62,163 nt of DNA from Mycobacterium sp. GA-1841 (GCF_001954135.1 NZ_MBEQ01000085.1:1-62163), one strand, 5' to 3'. Numbered from the stretch's first letter, positions 6,854-15,678 are shown. The notes: generated by a model from the letters alone, not told the origin. Numbers and translations are program-made.

Positions 6854-9067
6854 ATGGCTGAAGCCGAAACCCATCCCCCGATCGGTGAATCTCAGACTGA
6901 ACCCACCGAGACCGGTTGTCCGATGCGGATCAAGCCGCCTGTGGAGGGCGGCAGCAACCGCGACTGGTGGCCCAATGCGGTGAATCTCAAGATCCTGCAG
7001 AAGAATCCCCCTGCCATCGACCCGATGGACGAGGGCTACGACTACCGCGAGGCCGTCAAGACCCTCGATGTCGATGAGCTGGCGCGCGACTTCGATGCCC
7101 TGCTGACCGACTCCCAGGACTGGTGGCCGGCCGACTTCGGGCACTACGGCCCGCTTTTCGTCCGGATGGCCTGGCACGCCGCGGGCACCTACCGGGTCGA
7201 GGACGGCCGCGGTGGCGGCGGACGCGGCATGCAGCGTTTCGCCCCGCTGAACAGCTGGCCGGACAACGTCAGCCTGGACAAGGCCCGGCGCCTGCTGTGG
7301 CCGATCAAGAAGAAGTACGGCAAGCAGCTGTCCTGGTCCGACCTGATCGTCTACGCGGGCAACCGGGCCATGGAGCACATGGGCTTCAAGACCGCAGGTT
7401 TCGCCTTTGGCCGCCCGGACTTTTGGGAGCCCGAAGAGGACATCTACTGGGGTGCCGAGGCCGAATGGCTGGGCTCGCAGGACCGTTATGCCGGCAGCTC
7501 TGACCGGACCCAGCTGGAGAACCCGCTGGCGGCCAGCCACATGGGCCTGATCTACGTCAATCCCGAAGGCCCCGAGGGCAACCCGGACTACCTGGCCGCA
7601 GCCATCGACATCCGCGAGACGTTCGGCCGGATGGCGATGAACGACGTCGAGACCGCCGCCCTGATCGTCGGCGGACACACCTTCGGAAAGACCCACGGCG
7701 CCACCGACATCGAGAACGGCGTCGAGCCCGAAGCCGCCCCGCTGGAGCAGATGGGTCTGGGCTGGGCCAACCCGGGCCGCGGCAACGACACCGTCAGCAG
7801 CGGCATCGAGGTCACCTGGACGCACACCCCGACCAAGTGGGACAACAGCTTCCTGGAGATCCTCTACAGCAACGAGTGGGAGCTGTTCAAGAGCCCCGCG
7901 GGTGCCAACCAGTGGCGGCCGAAGGACAACGGTTGGGCCAACTCGGTGCCGATGGCGCAGGGCACCGGCAAGACCCACCCGGCCATGCTCACCACCGACC
8001 TGTCGATGCGGTTCGACCCGATCTACGGGGAGATCACCCGCCGCTGGCTGGATCACCCGGAGGAGTTGGCGCAGGAGTACGCCAAAGCGTGGTTCAAGCT
8101 GATCCACCGCGACATGGGACCGGTGACCCGATACCTCGGGCCGCTGGTGCCGAAGGAGACCTGGCAGTGGCAGGACATCATTCCGGCCGGCACGCAGCTC
8201 AGTGACGCCGATGTCACCACTCTCAAGGCGGCCATCGCGAACTCCGGTCTGACCACCCAGCAGCTGGTGGACACCGCGTGGAAGGCGGCGGCGTCGTTCC
8301 GTTCCAGCGATATGCGCGGCGGCGCGAACGGCGGCCGGATCCGGCTGCAACCGCAACTCGGCTGGGAGGTCAACGAACCCGACGAGCTGGCCCAGGTGAT
8401 CAGCAAGCTCGAGGAGATCCAGCGCACCTTCTCCGAGTCGAGCGGCTCAGTGTCCTTCGCCGACCTGGTCGTCCTCGGCGGTGTCGTCGGTCTCGAAACT
8501 GCAATCAAGGACGCCGGTTTCGACGTCGCGGTGCCGTTCACCTCGGGCCGTGGCGACGCCACCCAGGAGCAGACCGACGTGGAGTCGTTCGCCTACCTGG
8601 AACCCAAGGGCGACGGTTTCCGCAACTTCGTGGCCAAGGGCGACCGGCTGCCGGCCGAGTACCGGCTGATCGACCGGGCCAACCTGCTGGGCCTGTCGGC
8701 TCCGGAGATGACCGTGCTGATCGGTGGCCTGCGCGTGCTGGGTGCCAACCACGGCGGCTCGGACCTCGGGGTGTTGACGGACAAGAAGGGTCAGCTGACC
8801 AACGACTACTTCGTCAACCTCACCGACATGGGCATCAAGTGGGCGCCGGCACCGGCCGACGACGGCACCTACGTCGGCACCGACCGCGCCGACGGTTCGC
8901 CGAAGTGGACCGCCAGCCGCGTCGACCTGCTGTTCGGCTCCAACTCGCAGCTGCGGGCCCTGGCCGAGGTGTACGCCGAGGACGACTCCAAGGAGAAGTT
9001 CGTCAAGGACTTCGTCGCGGCATGGACCAAGGTGATGAACGCCGACCGGTTCGACCTTCAGGCCTGA
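6854..9067 (+). CDS. katG: Catalase-peroxidase KatG
   Basis: A 737-residue bifunctional haem catalase-peroxidase that removes H2O2 in the cytoplasm and, in mycobacteria, activates isoniazid. The N-terminal half holds the distal triad R104-W107-H108 (VRMAWHAAGT), Y234 (GLIYVNP) and M260 (RMAMND) of the Trp-Tyr-Met adduct, and the proximal haem ligand H275 (GGHTFGKTHG). The serine equivalent to M. tuberculosis S315 is intact as S316 in DTVSSGIEV. The C-terminal, haem-free copy (from about 430) has the usual GGANGGRIRLQPQ and SFADLVVLGG segments. The ATG has GGAAAGG upstream. The segment around ATDIENGVEPEAAP differs from M. tuberculosis KatG, so this may be a second KatG lineage. Confidence 0.97.
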   Translation: MAEAETHPPIGESQTEPTETGCPMRIKPPVEGGSNRDWWPNAVNLKILQKNPPAIDPMDEGYDYREAVKTLDVDELARDFDALLTDSQDWWPADFGHYGPLFVRMAWHAAGTYRVEDGRGGGGRGMQRFAPLNSWPDNVSLDKARRLLWPIKKKYGKQLSWSDLIVYAGNRAMEHMGFKTAGFAFGRPDFWEPEEDIYWGAEAEWLGSQDRYAGSSDRTQLENPLAASHMGLIYVNPEGPEGNPDYLAAAIDIRETFGRMAMNDVETAALIVGGHTFGKTHGATDIENGVEPEAAPLEQMGLGWANPGRGNDTVSSGIEVTWTHTPTKWDNSFLEILYSNEWELFKSPAGANQWRPKDNGWANSVPMAQGTGKTHPAMLTTDLSMRFDPIYGEITRRWLDHPEELAQEYAKAWFKLIHRDMGPVTRYLGPLVPKETWQWQDIIPAGTQLSDADVTTLKAAIANSGLTTQQLVDTAWKAAASFRSSDMRGGANGGRIRLQPQLGWEVNEPDELAQVISKLEEIQRTFSESSGSVSFADLVVLGGVVGLETAIKDAGFDVAVPFTSGRGDATQEQTDVESFAYLEPKGDGFRNFVAKGDRLPAEYRLIDRANLLGLSAPEMTVLIGGLRVLGANHGGSDLGVLTDKKGQLTNDYFVNLTDMGIKWAPAPADDGTYVGTDRADGSPKWTASRVDLLFGSNSQLRALAEVYAEDDSKEKFVKDFVAAWTKVMNADRFDLQA

Positions 9068-9096
9068 TCCTCTGATCGGCTGACCGCCGAGTAAGG

Positions 9097-9131
9097 CAAC
9101 ACCCCGCGGGCCTCGCGCTCGCGGGGTGTTG
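9097..9131 (+). terminator. katG terminator
   Basis: CAACACCCCGCG at 9097-9108 pairs perfectly with CGCGGGGTGTTG at 9120-9131 around an 11-nt loop, 30 nt after the katG stop. The 12-bp GC-rich stem should end furA-katG transcription, which means dprE2 needs its own promoter. Confidence 0.8.
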
Positions 9132-9201
9132 TCATCTCAGTCCTCTGCTCGCATCCGCCACGAGTTTCGGGCACGTATCCGATGTGCCCGACTAATAGCG
9201 A

Positions 9202-9467
9202 CGACTCAGCGACAATCGCCACACAGGCAACGTCGGCCTCGACAAACCCATTGTCGCTGAAGGTATTTGACACTCTGTCCTCACCGGCCTCGTGAGCATC
9301 ATCTGCCCAATGCCCGCATACGAGCGACTCTGTCGCTGAGAGCTGGACGCCCCCAATTCTGTGACAGCTGAGGCGACAGGGGACTGAAGTGGCGTGAGTA
9401 CACATTCAGTTCGTGACAAACGGTGCCCATGATGCTCAGGTGGCGGTTGTCGCTGAGTTGTCGCTCA
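9202..9467. repeat. Cluster of TTGTCGCTGA repeats within a long inverted repeat
   Basis: The decamer TTGTCGCTGA occurs at 9251-9260 and 9447-9456, inverted at 9206-9215, and with one change at 9330-9339 (CTGTCGCTGA) and 9458-9467 (TTGTCGCTCA). A related inverted form lies at 9369-9378. The outer copies are embedded in a 21-bp inverted repeat, 9202-9222 versus 9440-9460, matching at 19 positions. A second nested pair, TGAGCATCAT, is at 9293-9302 and inverted at 9429-9438. No transposase gene is present. The block could be a MITE, an IS end remnant, a structured RNA or a binding-site array. Confidence 0.6.
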
Positions 9468-9615
9468 CAGGCGGGCAAGTCGTCACCCGCTCCGGCTCTC
9501 CGACACGCCGGGGGCTCATCGTGCGCAGGGGCCGTCACGATCGCGGCATCAGGCCACCGTCCCGAGACAATCGCGTCGAGGTCTTGTGCAGAGATCGTCT
9601 GCAGGGCTCGCACGG

Positions 9616-9621
9616 TACCCT
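9616..9621 (+). promoter_or_regulatory. Candidate promoter of the dprE2-aftA-emb operon
   Basis: TACCCT fits the mycobacterial -10 consensus. It ends 7 nt before an ATG at 9629 that opens a 16-codon frame, and 35 nt before the dprE2 ATG. It lies downstream of the strong katG terminator, where a new promoter is required. No convincing -35 was found. Confidence 0.4.
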
Positions 9622-9628
9622 CGTCACG

Positions 9629-9679
9629 ATGTCCCCGAGGCTTGGAGCTGCGCTAGATGGTGTTCGACGCCGTAGGTAA
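9629..9679 (+). CDS. Possible leader peptide overlapping dprE2
   Basis: ATG at 9629 lies 7 nt after a TACCCT -10 and opens a 16-residue frame, MSPRLGAALDGVRRRR, ending at TAA 9677-9679. It overlaps the first 23 nt of dprE2 in a different frame. The position fits a leaderless short reading frame whose translation could couple to or interfere with dprE2 initiation. There is no homology evidence, and the Arg-rich end may be chance. Confidence 0.25.
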   Translation: MSPRLGAALDGVRRRR

Positions 9680-10421
9680 TCCCCAGACGATTCTGCTGCT
9701 CGGCGGCACCTCAGAGATCGGGCTCGCGATCTGTGAGCGCTATCTGCGCGACGCATCCGCCCGCATCGTGCTGGCCGCGCTGCCCGGCGACCCGGGACGC
9801 GACGACGCGGTGGCCCAGCTGCGCGCCGCAGGCGCGAGCGCGGTAGAGGTCATCGACTTCGACGCCCTCGACACAGCCAGCCACCCCGACGTCATCGACA
9901 AGGCCTTCGCCTCCGGTGATGTCGATGTGGCGATCGTCGCGTTCGGCCTGCTCGGCGACGCCGAGGAGCTGTGGCAGAACCAGCGCAAGGCCGTGCAGAT
10001 CGCCGAGATCAATTACACCGCAGCGGTTTCCGTCGGTGTTCTGGTCGGCGAGAAGATGCGGGCCCAGGGATACGGCCAGATCATCGCGATGAGCTCGGCC
10101 GCCGGTGAGCGGGTGCGCCGGTCCAACTTCGTCTACGGCTCCACCAAGGCCGGGCTCGACGGCTTCTACCTCGGCCTCGGTGAGGCACTGCGCGAATTCG
10201 GCGTGAAGGTGCTGGTGATCCGGCCCGGACAGGTGCGCACCCGGATGAGCGCCCACGTCAAGGAAGCCCCACTGACCGTCGACAAGGAATACGTCGCCGA
10301 GCTGGCGGTCACCGCGTCGGCCAAGGGCAAGGAACTGGTGTGGGCGCCGGGCGCGTTCCGCTACGTGATGATGGTGTTGCGGCATATCCCGCGGTCCATC
10401 TTCCGCAAGCTTCCCATCTGA
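9657..10421 (+). CDS. dprE2: Decaprenylphosphoryl-2-keto-ribose reductase DprE2
   Basis: A 254-residue short-chain dehydrogenase that reduces the DprE1 product with NADH to decaprenylphosphoryl-arabinose. The Rossmann motif is GGTSEIG (about 16-22), the catalytic serine is in AMSSAAG (about 144-150), and the Y160-x3-K164 pair is in YGSTKAGLDGF. The ATG at 9657 has GGAG 9 nt upstream. The stop shares one base with the aftA ATG (TGATG), so the two are translationally coupled. In this genome dprE2 is cut off from dprE1 by furA-katG, a terminator and about 590 bp, and probably starts the operon dprE2-aftA-embC. Confidence 0.96.
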   Translation: MVFDAVGNPQTILLLGGTSEIGLAICERYLRDASARIVLAALPGDPGRDDAVAQLRAAGASAVEVIDFDALDTASHPDVIDKAFASGDVDVAIVAFGLLGDAEELWQNQRKAVQIAEINYTAAVSVGVLVGEKMRAQGYGQIIAMSSAAGERVRRSNFVYGSTKAGLDGFYLGLGEALREFGVKVLVIRPGQVRTRMSAHVKEAPLTVDKEYVAELAVTASAKGKELVWAPGAFRYVMMVLRHIPRSIFRKLPI

Positions 10422-12331
10422 TGCAGGCGGCCCGCTCAGCCAGGGTGGCCGGACACATGGTGATCGCCCTGCTGCTCGCCTCGGCCGTGGCCGGGGTGTC
10501 GATCGCGGCGATCGCCCAGGTCCAATGGCCGGCCTACAACACCTCCAATCAACTGCATGCGCTCACCACGGTCGGCCAGGTCGGCTCGCTCGTCGGCATC
10601 TTCGCCGCCGGCCTGATCTGGCGCCGCGGCCGGCGCACGCTGGCCCGGCTGGCTGCCCTGATCTTCTTGTCGGCGTTCTCCGTGGTGACCCTGGCCATGC
10701 CGCTGGGCGCCACCAAGCTGTATCTGTTCGGGGTCTCGGTCGACCAGCAGTTCCGCACCGAATACCTGACCCGACTGGCCGACACCCCCGGCCTGCACGA
10801 CATGACCTACTTCGGGCTGCCGCCGTATTACCCGGCCGGCTGGTTCTGGATGGGCGGGCGCATCGCCGCGGCCACCGGCACTCCCGCCTGGGAGATGTTC
10901 AAGCCCTGGTCGATCGTCTCGATCACCATCGCCGTGGCCCTGGCATTCGTGTTGTGGGCGAGCATGATTCGCTTCGAGCACGCGTTGGTGGTCACCACTG
11001 CGAGCACCGCCGCCATGCTGGCCTACGCCTCCACCGAGCCGTACGCCGCGATCATCACCGTGTTGCTGCCGCCGGTCTTCGTGCTGGCCTGGTCAGGCCT
11101 GAGCGGCAAGACCAGAAACGGCGGGTGGGCCGCCGTCATCGGCGTCGGCATCTTCCTCGGCTTCGCCGCCCTCTTCTACACGCTGCTGCTCGCGTACTGC
11201 GCATTCACGCTCGCCATCATGGGACTGGTCTTGGCCGTGGCGCGGCGGCAGCTCGATCCGCTACTGCGAGGCGTCGTCATCGCGGCCATCGCCGGCGCGA
11301 TCGCCCTGCTCACCTGGGGCCCTTACCTACTGGCCGCGCTCCGCGGCGAACCGGCCGAGAAGGGCACCGCCCAGCACTATCTGCCCGACGCCGGCGCTCA
11401 GCTGACCTTCCCGATGCTGAGCTTCACCCTGCTCGGCGCGCTGTGCATGCTCGGCACGCTGTGGTTGGTGGTGCGTGCGCGCTCGTCGACGCGGGCCGGC
11501 GCGCTGGCCATCGCGGTGCTCGCCGTCTACGCCTGGTCGCTGCTGTCGATGCTGACCACACTGGCCGGCACCACCCTCTTGTCGTTCCGGCTGCAACCCG
11601 CGCTGACCGTGCTGCTCACCACCGCCGGCGCGTTCGGGTTCATCGAGGCCACGCAGGCGATCGCCCGCCGCTACCAACCTTCCGGCGGGCAGGAGCGAAG
11701 CGACCGGGGAATGGGCACAGCCGCGCGCCGCGTCGTCACGGCCGCCGCCGCCATCGGTGTCATCGGTGCCGTCACGTTCAGCCAGGACATCCCCGATGTG
11801 TTGCGCGCCGACATCAACGTGGCCTACACCGACACCGACGGCACCGGACAGCGCGCCGATCGCAGACCCCCCGGCGCCGAGCGCTACTACCGCGAGATCG
11901 ACGCCAAGATCACCGAGATCACCGGGGTGCCGCGCAACCAGACCGTGGTGCTGACTGCCGACTACAGCTTCCTGTCGTACTACCCCTACTACGGGTTCCA
12001 AGGACTGACCTCGCACTACGCCAACCCGCTGGCCGAATTCGACAAGCGGGCCAAGGCCATCGAAAGCTGGGCCACGTTGACCAAGGCCGATGACTTCGTC
12101 AAGGCGCTCGACGACATGCCATGGAAAGCGCCGACGGTGTTCCTGATGCGCCACGGTGCGAACGACACCTACACGCTGCGCCTGGCCTCGGACGTCTACC
12201 CCAACCAACCCAACGTGCGCCGGTACCACGTCGCGCTGGATGCGGCGCTGTTCGACGACCCACGCTTCGAGGTGAGCGACATCGGTCCCTTTGTCCTGGC
12301 GATCAGAAAGCCGACTCCCGATGGCGATTAA
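10421..12331 (+). CDS. aftA: Galactan 5-O-arabinofuranosyltransferase AftA
   Basis: AftA is the GT-C enzyme that adds the first arabinofuranose residues from DPA onto the galactan, priming arabinan synthesis at the outer face of the membrane. The 636-residue product has many membrane helices (about 12-36, 47-66, 75-95 and onwards to about 460) and a C-terminal extracytoplasmic domain. The first periplasmic loop carries the acidic motif SVDQQFRTEY with D108. The C-terminal PRFEVSDIGPFVLAIR segment is typical of the family. The start is the ATG at 10421, overlapping the dprE2 stop. At 11693-11714 an in-frame copy of a dispersed repeat encodes GQERSDRGM, probably in a loop. The stop overlaps the embC start by 11 nt. 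Confidence 0.95.
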   Translation: MQAARSARVAGHMVIALLLASAVAGVSIAAIAQVQWPAYNTSNQLHALTTVGQVGSLVGIFAAGLIWRRGRRTLARLAALIFLSAFSVVTLAMPLGATKLYLFGVSVDQQFRTEYLTRLADTPGLHDMTYFGLPPYYPAGWFWMGGRIAAATGTPAWEMFKPWSIVSITIAVALAFVLWASMIRFEHALVVTTASTAAMLAYASTEPYAAIITVLLPPVFVLAWSGLSGKTRNGGWAAVIGVGIFLGFAALFYTLLLAYCAFTLAIMGLVLAVARRQLDPLLRGVVIAAIAGAIALLTWGPYLLAALRGEPAEKGTAQHYLPDAGAQLTFPMLSFTLLGALCMLGTLWLVVRARSSTRAGALAIAVLAVYAWSLLSMLTTLAGTTLLSFRLQPALTVLLTTAGAFGFIEATQAIARRYQPSGGQERSDRGMGTAARRVVTAAAAIGVIGAVTFSQDIPDVLRADINVAYTDTDGTGQRADRRPPGAERYYREIDAKITEITGVPRNQTVVLTADYSFLSYYPYYGFQGLTSHYANPLAEFDKRAKAIESWATLTKADDFVKALDDMPWKAPTVFLMRHGANDTYTLRLASDVYPNQPNVRRYHVALDAALFDDPRFEVSDIGPFVLAIRKPTPDGD

Positions 12332-15300
12332 TTCCGACGCCGGCACGCCGATAGCATCAGAGCCCGTGACGGAAGCGCAGGAAACCGCAGGCAGCAACCA
12401 CCGGACTGCGCGGCTGATCGCGATCGTCGCGGGGCTACTCGGCGTGCTGATGGCCGTGGCAACACCCCTGCTGCCGATCAAACAGACCACCGCCGAACTG
12501 AACTGGCCGCAGAACGGCACCTGGCAGAGCGTCAATGCACCACTGATCGGTTACGTCGCCACCGACCTGACCATCACCGTGCCGTGCCAGGCTGCCGCGG
12601 GGCTCACCGGGCCCGACAACCGCGCCCGCACCGTCCTGCTGTCCACGGTGCCCAAACAGGCGCCGAAGGCCGTCGATCGTGGCCTGCTGATCGAACGGGT
12701 CAACAACGACCTGCTGGTCATCGTGCGCAACACCCCGGTGGTCAGCGCCCCGCTGGATCAGGTGCTCAGCCCCGCCTGCCAGTACCTGACCTTCACCGCG
12801 CGCGCCGACAAGGTGACCGGCGAATTCGTCGGCCTCACCCAGGCCGCCGCCGACGACACTGCCGACGACCCCGACGCTCGCCTGCGCGGGGAACGCGGCG
12901 GCTACGACTTCCGCCCACAGATCGTCGGCGTCTTCACCGACCTGTCCGGTCCCGCACCCGACGGCCTGAAGTTCTCGGCCACCATCGATTCGCGGTACAG
13001 CAGCGCGCCGACGCTGCTCAAGCTGCTGGCGATGATCATCGGCGTGGCGATGACCGTCATCGCACTGGGGGCACTGCACCGCCTCGACTGCGCCGACGGT
13101 GTCCGGCATCGCCGCTTGCTGCCGCCCCGGTGGTGGTCGATGACGCCGCTGGACGGACTCGTCACCGCAGTCCTGGTGTGGTGGCACTTCGTCGGCGCCA
13201 ACACCTCCGACGACGGCTACATCCTCACCATGGCCCGGGTGTCCGAGCATGCCGGTTACATGGCCAACTACTACCGCTGGTTCGGCACTCCCGAGGCGCC
13301 GTTCGGCTGGTATTACGACCTGCTGGCGCTATGGGCCCACGTGTCCACCGCCAGCATCTGGCTGCGGCTGCCCACCCTGGTGATGGCGCTGGCCTGCTGG
13401 TGGGTGATCAGCCGCGAGGTACTGCCCCGGCTGGGCCACGCCGTCAAGACCCACCGCGCGGCGGCCTGGACCGCCGCGGGAATGTTCCTGGCCTTCTGGC
13501 TGCCGCTGAACAACGGTCTGCGCCCCGAACCGATCATCGCCCTCGGCATCCTGCTGACCTGGTGTTCGGTGGAACGCGGGGTGGCCACCAACCGCATGCT
13601 GCCGGTGGCCGTCGCGATCATCATCGGCGCACTCACCCTGTTCTCCGGGCCCACCGGCATCGCCGCCGTCGGTGCGCTCCTGGTCGCCGTCGGGCCGCTG
13701 AAAACCATCGTGGCCCGGCACACCTCACGCTTCGGCCACATGGCCCTGCTGGCTCCGATCCTGGCCGCCTGCACCGTGACGATCATCCTGATCTTCCGCG
13801 ACCAGACCTTGGCCGGTGAGATCCAGGCCAGCTCCTTCAAATCCACCGTCGGCCCCAGCCTGGCCTGGTTCGACGAGCACATCCGTTATTCGCGCTTGTT
13901 CACCTCCAGCCCCGACGGGTCGGTGGCGCGGCGCTTCGCGGTGTTGACCCTGCTGGTGGCGCTCGCGGTGTCGATCGCGATGACCCTGCGCAAGGGCCGT
14001 ATCCCCGGCACCGCCGCCGGGCCGAGCCGCCGCATCATCGGCATCACGATCATCTCGTTCCTGGCGATGATGTTCACCCCGACCAAGTGGACCCACCACT
14101 TCGGCGTGTTCGCCGGTCTGGCCGGATCCCTCGGCGCACTGGCCGCCGTCGCGGTGACGGCCGCGGCGATGAAGTCCCGGCGCAACCGGTCGATGTTCGC
14201 CGCGCTCGTGCTGTTCGTGGTGGCCTTGTCGTTCGCCACGGTCAACGGCTGGTGGTACGTCTCCAACTTCGGGGTGCCGTGGTCGAACTCGTTCCCGGAG
14301 TGGCATTTCGGGTTCACCACGATCCTGCTCGGGTTCTCTGTCCTGGCCCTGCTGCTGGCGGCCTGGTTCCACTTCAGCGGCCGCGACCAATCCCCCGACC
14401 GTCCCCAGCACCGCTGGCAACGGATCGTGCAGTCACCGTTGGCCATCGCCGCGTGGGTGCTGGTGATGTTCGAGGTGGTGTCGCTGACCTTGGCGATGAC
14501 CGACCAGTACCCGGCCTGGTCGGTCGGGCGCTCCAACCTGGAGGCGCTCACCGGCAAGACCTGCGGACTGGCCAGCGACGTGATGGTCGAGGAGAACGCC
14601 AACGCCGGCATGCTGGCACCGATCAGTGAGCCGGCCGGCCAGGCGCTGGGCGCAGTCACCGCGCAGGGATTCGGCCCCAACGGCATCCCGTCGGACGTCT
14701 CGGCCGACCCGGTGATGGAACAGCCCGGCTCCGACAATTTCGCCGACAGCGACTCCGGCACCGTGACCGGCAGCGAGGTCGGGACCGAAGGCGGCACCAC
14801 CGCGGCCGCCGGCGTCAACGGATCACGTGCCCGGCTGCCCTACGGACTCGATCCCGCCACCACACCGGTGCTGGGTAGTTGGCGCGCCGGTACCCAGCAG
14901 CCCGCCGTCATGCGCTCGGCCTGGTACCGACTCCCCGACCGGGACCAGGCCGGCCCGCTGCTGGTGGTCTCGGCCGCCGGCCGTTTCGACCCGGGCGAGG
15001 TCGTGGTGCAGTACGCCACCGATGAGCAGGCCGCCGAGAACAAGCCCGGCGGCGGCATCGGATTCGCCGACGTCGGCGCGGCCCCGGCCTGGCGCAACCT
15101 GCGGGCCCCGATGGCGGCCATCCCGCGGGAAGCCACCCAGATCCGGTTGGTCGCCTCCGACGACGACCTGGCACCTCAGCACTGGATCGCCGTGACCCCG
15201 CCGCGCATCCCGCAGCTGCGCACCCTGCAGGACGTGGTCGGGTCGCAGGACCCGGTGCTGCTGGACTGGCTGGTCGGTCTGGCGTTCCCGTGCCAACGGC

Positions 15301-15599
15301 CGTTCGGTCACCAGTACGGCGTCACCGAGGTGCCCACGTGGCGGATCCTGCCGGACCGCTTCGGCGCCGAGGCCAACTCGCCGGTGATGGACTACCTGGG
15401 CGGCGGTCCGCTGGGCATCTCCGAGCTGCTGCTGCGACCGTCGAGCGTGCCGACCTATCTGCGCAACGACTGGTTCCGCGACTGGGGCTCACTGCAACGG
15501 CTCACCCCGTGGTACCCGGACGCCACGACGGCCCGGCTGGACCTCGGCACCGCGATCCGCAGCGGACTGTGGAGCCCGGCGCCGCTGCGACACAGTTAG
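12321..15599 (+). CDS. embC: Arabinosyltransferase EmbC (lipoarabinomannan)
   Basis: EmbC is a GT-C membrane arabinosyltransferase that extends the arabinan of lipoarabinomannan using DPA; ethambutol inhibits it. The product is 1092 residues from the ATG at 12321 (GTG 12366 is an alternative, giving MTEAQETAGSN). An N-terminal helix (RLIAIVAGLLGVLMAVATPLL) is followed by a carbohydrate-binding periplasmic domain, then the catalytic loop with D297-D298 in NTSDDGYILTMARVSEHAG. About thirteen helices lead to a large C-terminal lectin-like domain with the family's NGSRARLPYGLDP, AWRNLRAP and WFRDWGSLQRL segments. EmbC is told from EmbA/B by GANTSDDGYILTMARV and its C-terminus ending WSPAPLRHS. 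The gene starts inside aftA; embA follows after 79 nt. Confidence 0.96.
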   Translation: MAINSDAGTPIASEPVTEAQETAGSNHRTARLIAIVAGLLGVLMAVATPLLPIKQTTAELNWPQNGTWQSVNAPLIGYVATDLTITVPCQAAAGLTGPDNRARTVLLSTVPKQAPKAVDRGLLIERVNNDLLVIVRNTPVVSAPLDQVLSPACQYLTFTARADKVTGEFVGLTQAAADDTADDPDARLRGERGGYDFRPQIVGVFTDLSGPAPDGLKFSATIDSRYSSAPTLLKLLAMIIGVAMTVIALGALHRLDCADGVRHRRLLPPRWWSMTPLDGLVTAVLVWWHFVGANTSDDGYILTMARVSEHAGYMANYYRWFGTPEAPFGWYYDLLALWAHVSTASIWLRLPTLVMALACWWVISREVLPRLGHAVKTHRAAAWTAAGMFLAFWLPLNNGLRPEPIIALGILLTWCSVERGVATNRMLPVAVAIIIGALTLFSGPTGIAAVGALLVAVGPLKTIVARHTSRFGHMALLAPILAACTVTIILIFRDQTLAGEIQASSFKSTVGPSLAWFDEHIRYSRLFTSSPDGSVARRFAVLTLLVALAVSIAMTLRKGRIPGTAAGPSRRIIGITIISFLAMMFTPTKWTHHFGVFAGLAGSLGALAAVAVTAAAMKSRRNRSMFAALVLFVVALSFATVNGWWYVSNFGVPWSNSFPEWHFGFTTILLGFSVLALLLAAWFHFSGRDQSPDRPQHRWQRIVQSPLAIAAWVLVMFEVVSLTLAMTDQYPAWSVGRSNLEALTGKTCGLASDVMVEENANAGMLAPISEPAGQALGAVTAQGFGPNGIPSDVSADPVMEQPGSDNFADSDSGTVTGSEVGTEGGTTAAAGVNGSRARLPYGLDPATTPVLGSWRAGTQQPAVMRSAWYRLPDRDQAGPLLVVSAAGRFDPGEVVVQYATDEQAAENKPGGGIGFADVGAAPAWRNLRAPMAAIPREATQIRLVASDDDLAPQHWIAVTPPRIPQLRTLQDVVGSQDPVLLDWLVGLAFPCQRPFGHQYGVTEVPTWRILPDRFGAEANSPVMDYLGGGPLGISELLLRPSSVPTYLRNDWFRDWGSLQRLTPWYPDATTARLDLGTAIRSGLWSPAPLRHS

Positions 15600-15664
15600 G
15601 ACACAGCCAGGACAACACTGCTGAGCCCGCGGCAGGGCAAGAGGGCGCTCACATACGGGTCGCA

Positions 15665-15670
15665 TAACAT
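15665..15670 (+). promoter_or_regulatory. Internal promoter of embA-embB (leaderless)
   Basis: TAACAT ends 8 nt before the embA GTG in the 79-bp embC-embA gap, and no ribosome-binding site separates them. In M. tuberculosis this intergenic region contains a promoter, and changes at -8 to -16 raise embAB expression and ethambutol resistance. The hexamer here spans -14 to -9, exactly that interval. Confidence 0.55.
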
Positions 15671-15678
15671 CGAGCCTC

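Larger units (their letters stand above)
9132..9628. other. Gene-free region between katG and dprE2
   Basis: After the katG terminator, about 500 bases contain no frame that looks coding: the open frames on both strands are short, motif-free and shifted relative to each other. The region holds the TTGTCGCTGA repeat cluster (9202-9467). A TACCCT -10-like element near its end probably drives dprE2. Confidence 0.5.

Noticed and set aside
6347..8356. Minus-strand open frame of 669 codons antisense to furA and katG
   Set aside because: Motif-free, and fully explained by the two well-supported plus-strand genes.
9299..9613. Minus-strand 104-codon frame over the repeat cluster as a gene
   Set aside because: The LSDN-type peptides it contains simply translate the TTGTCGCTGA repeats; frames shift between copies and there is no start context.
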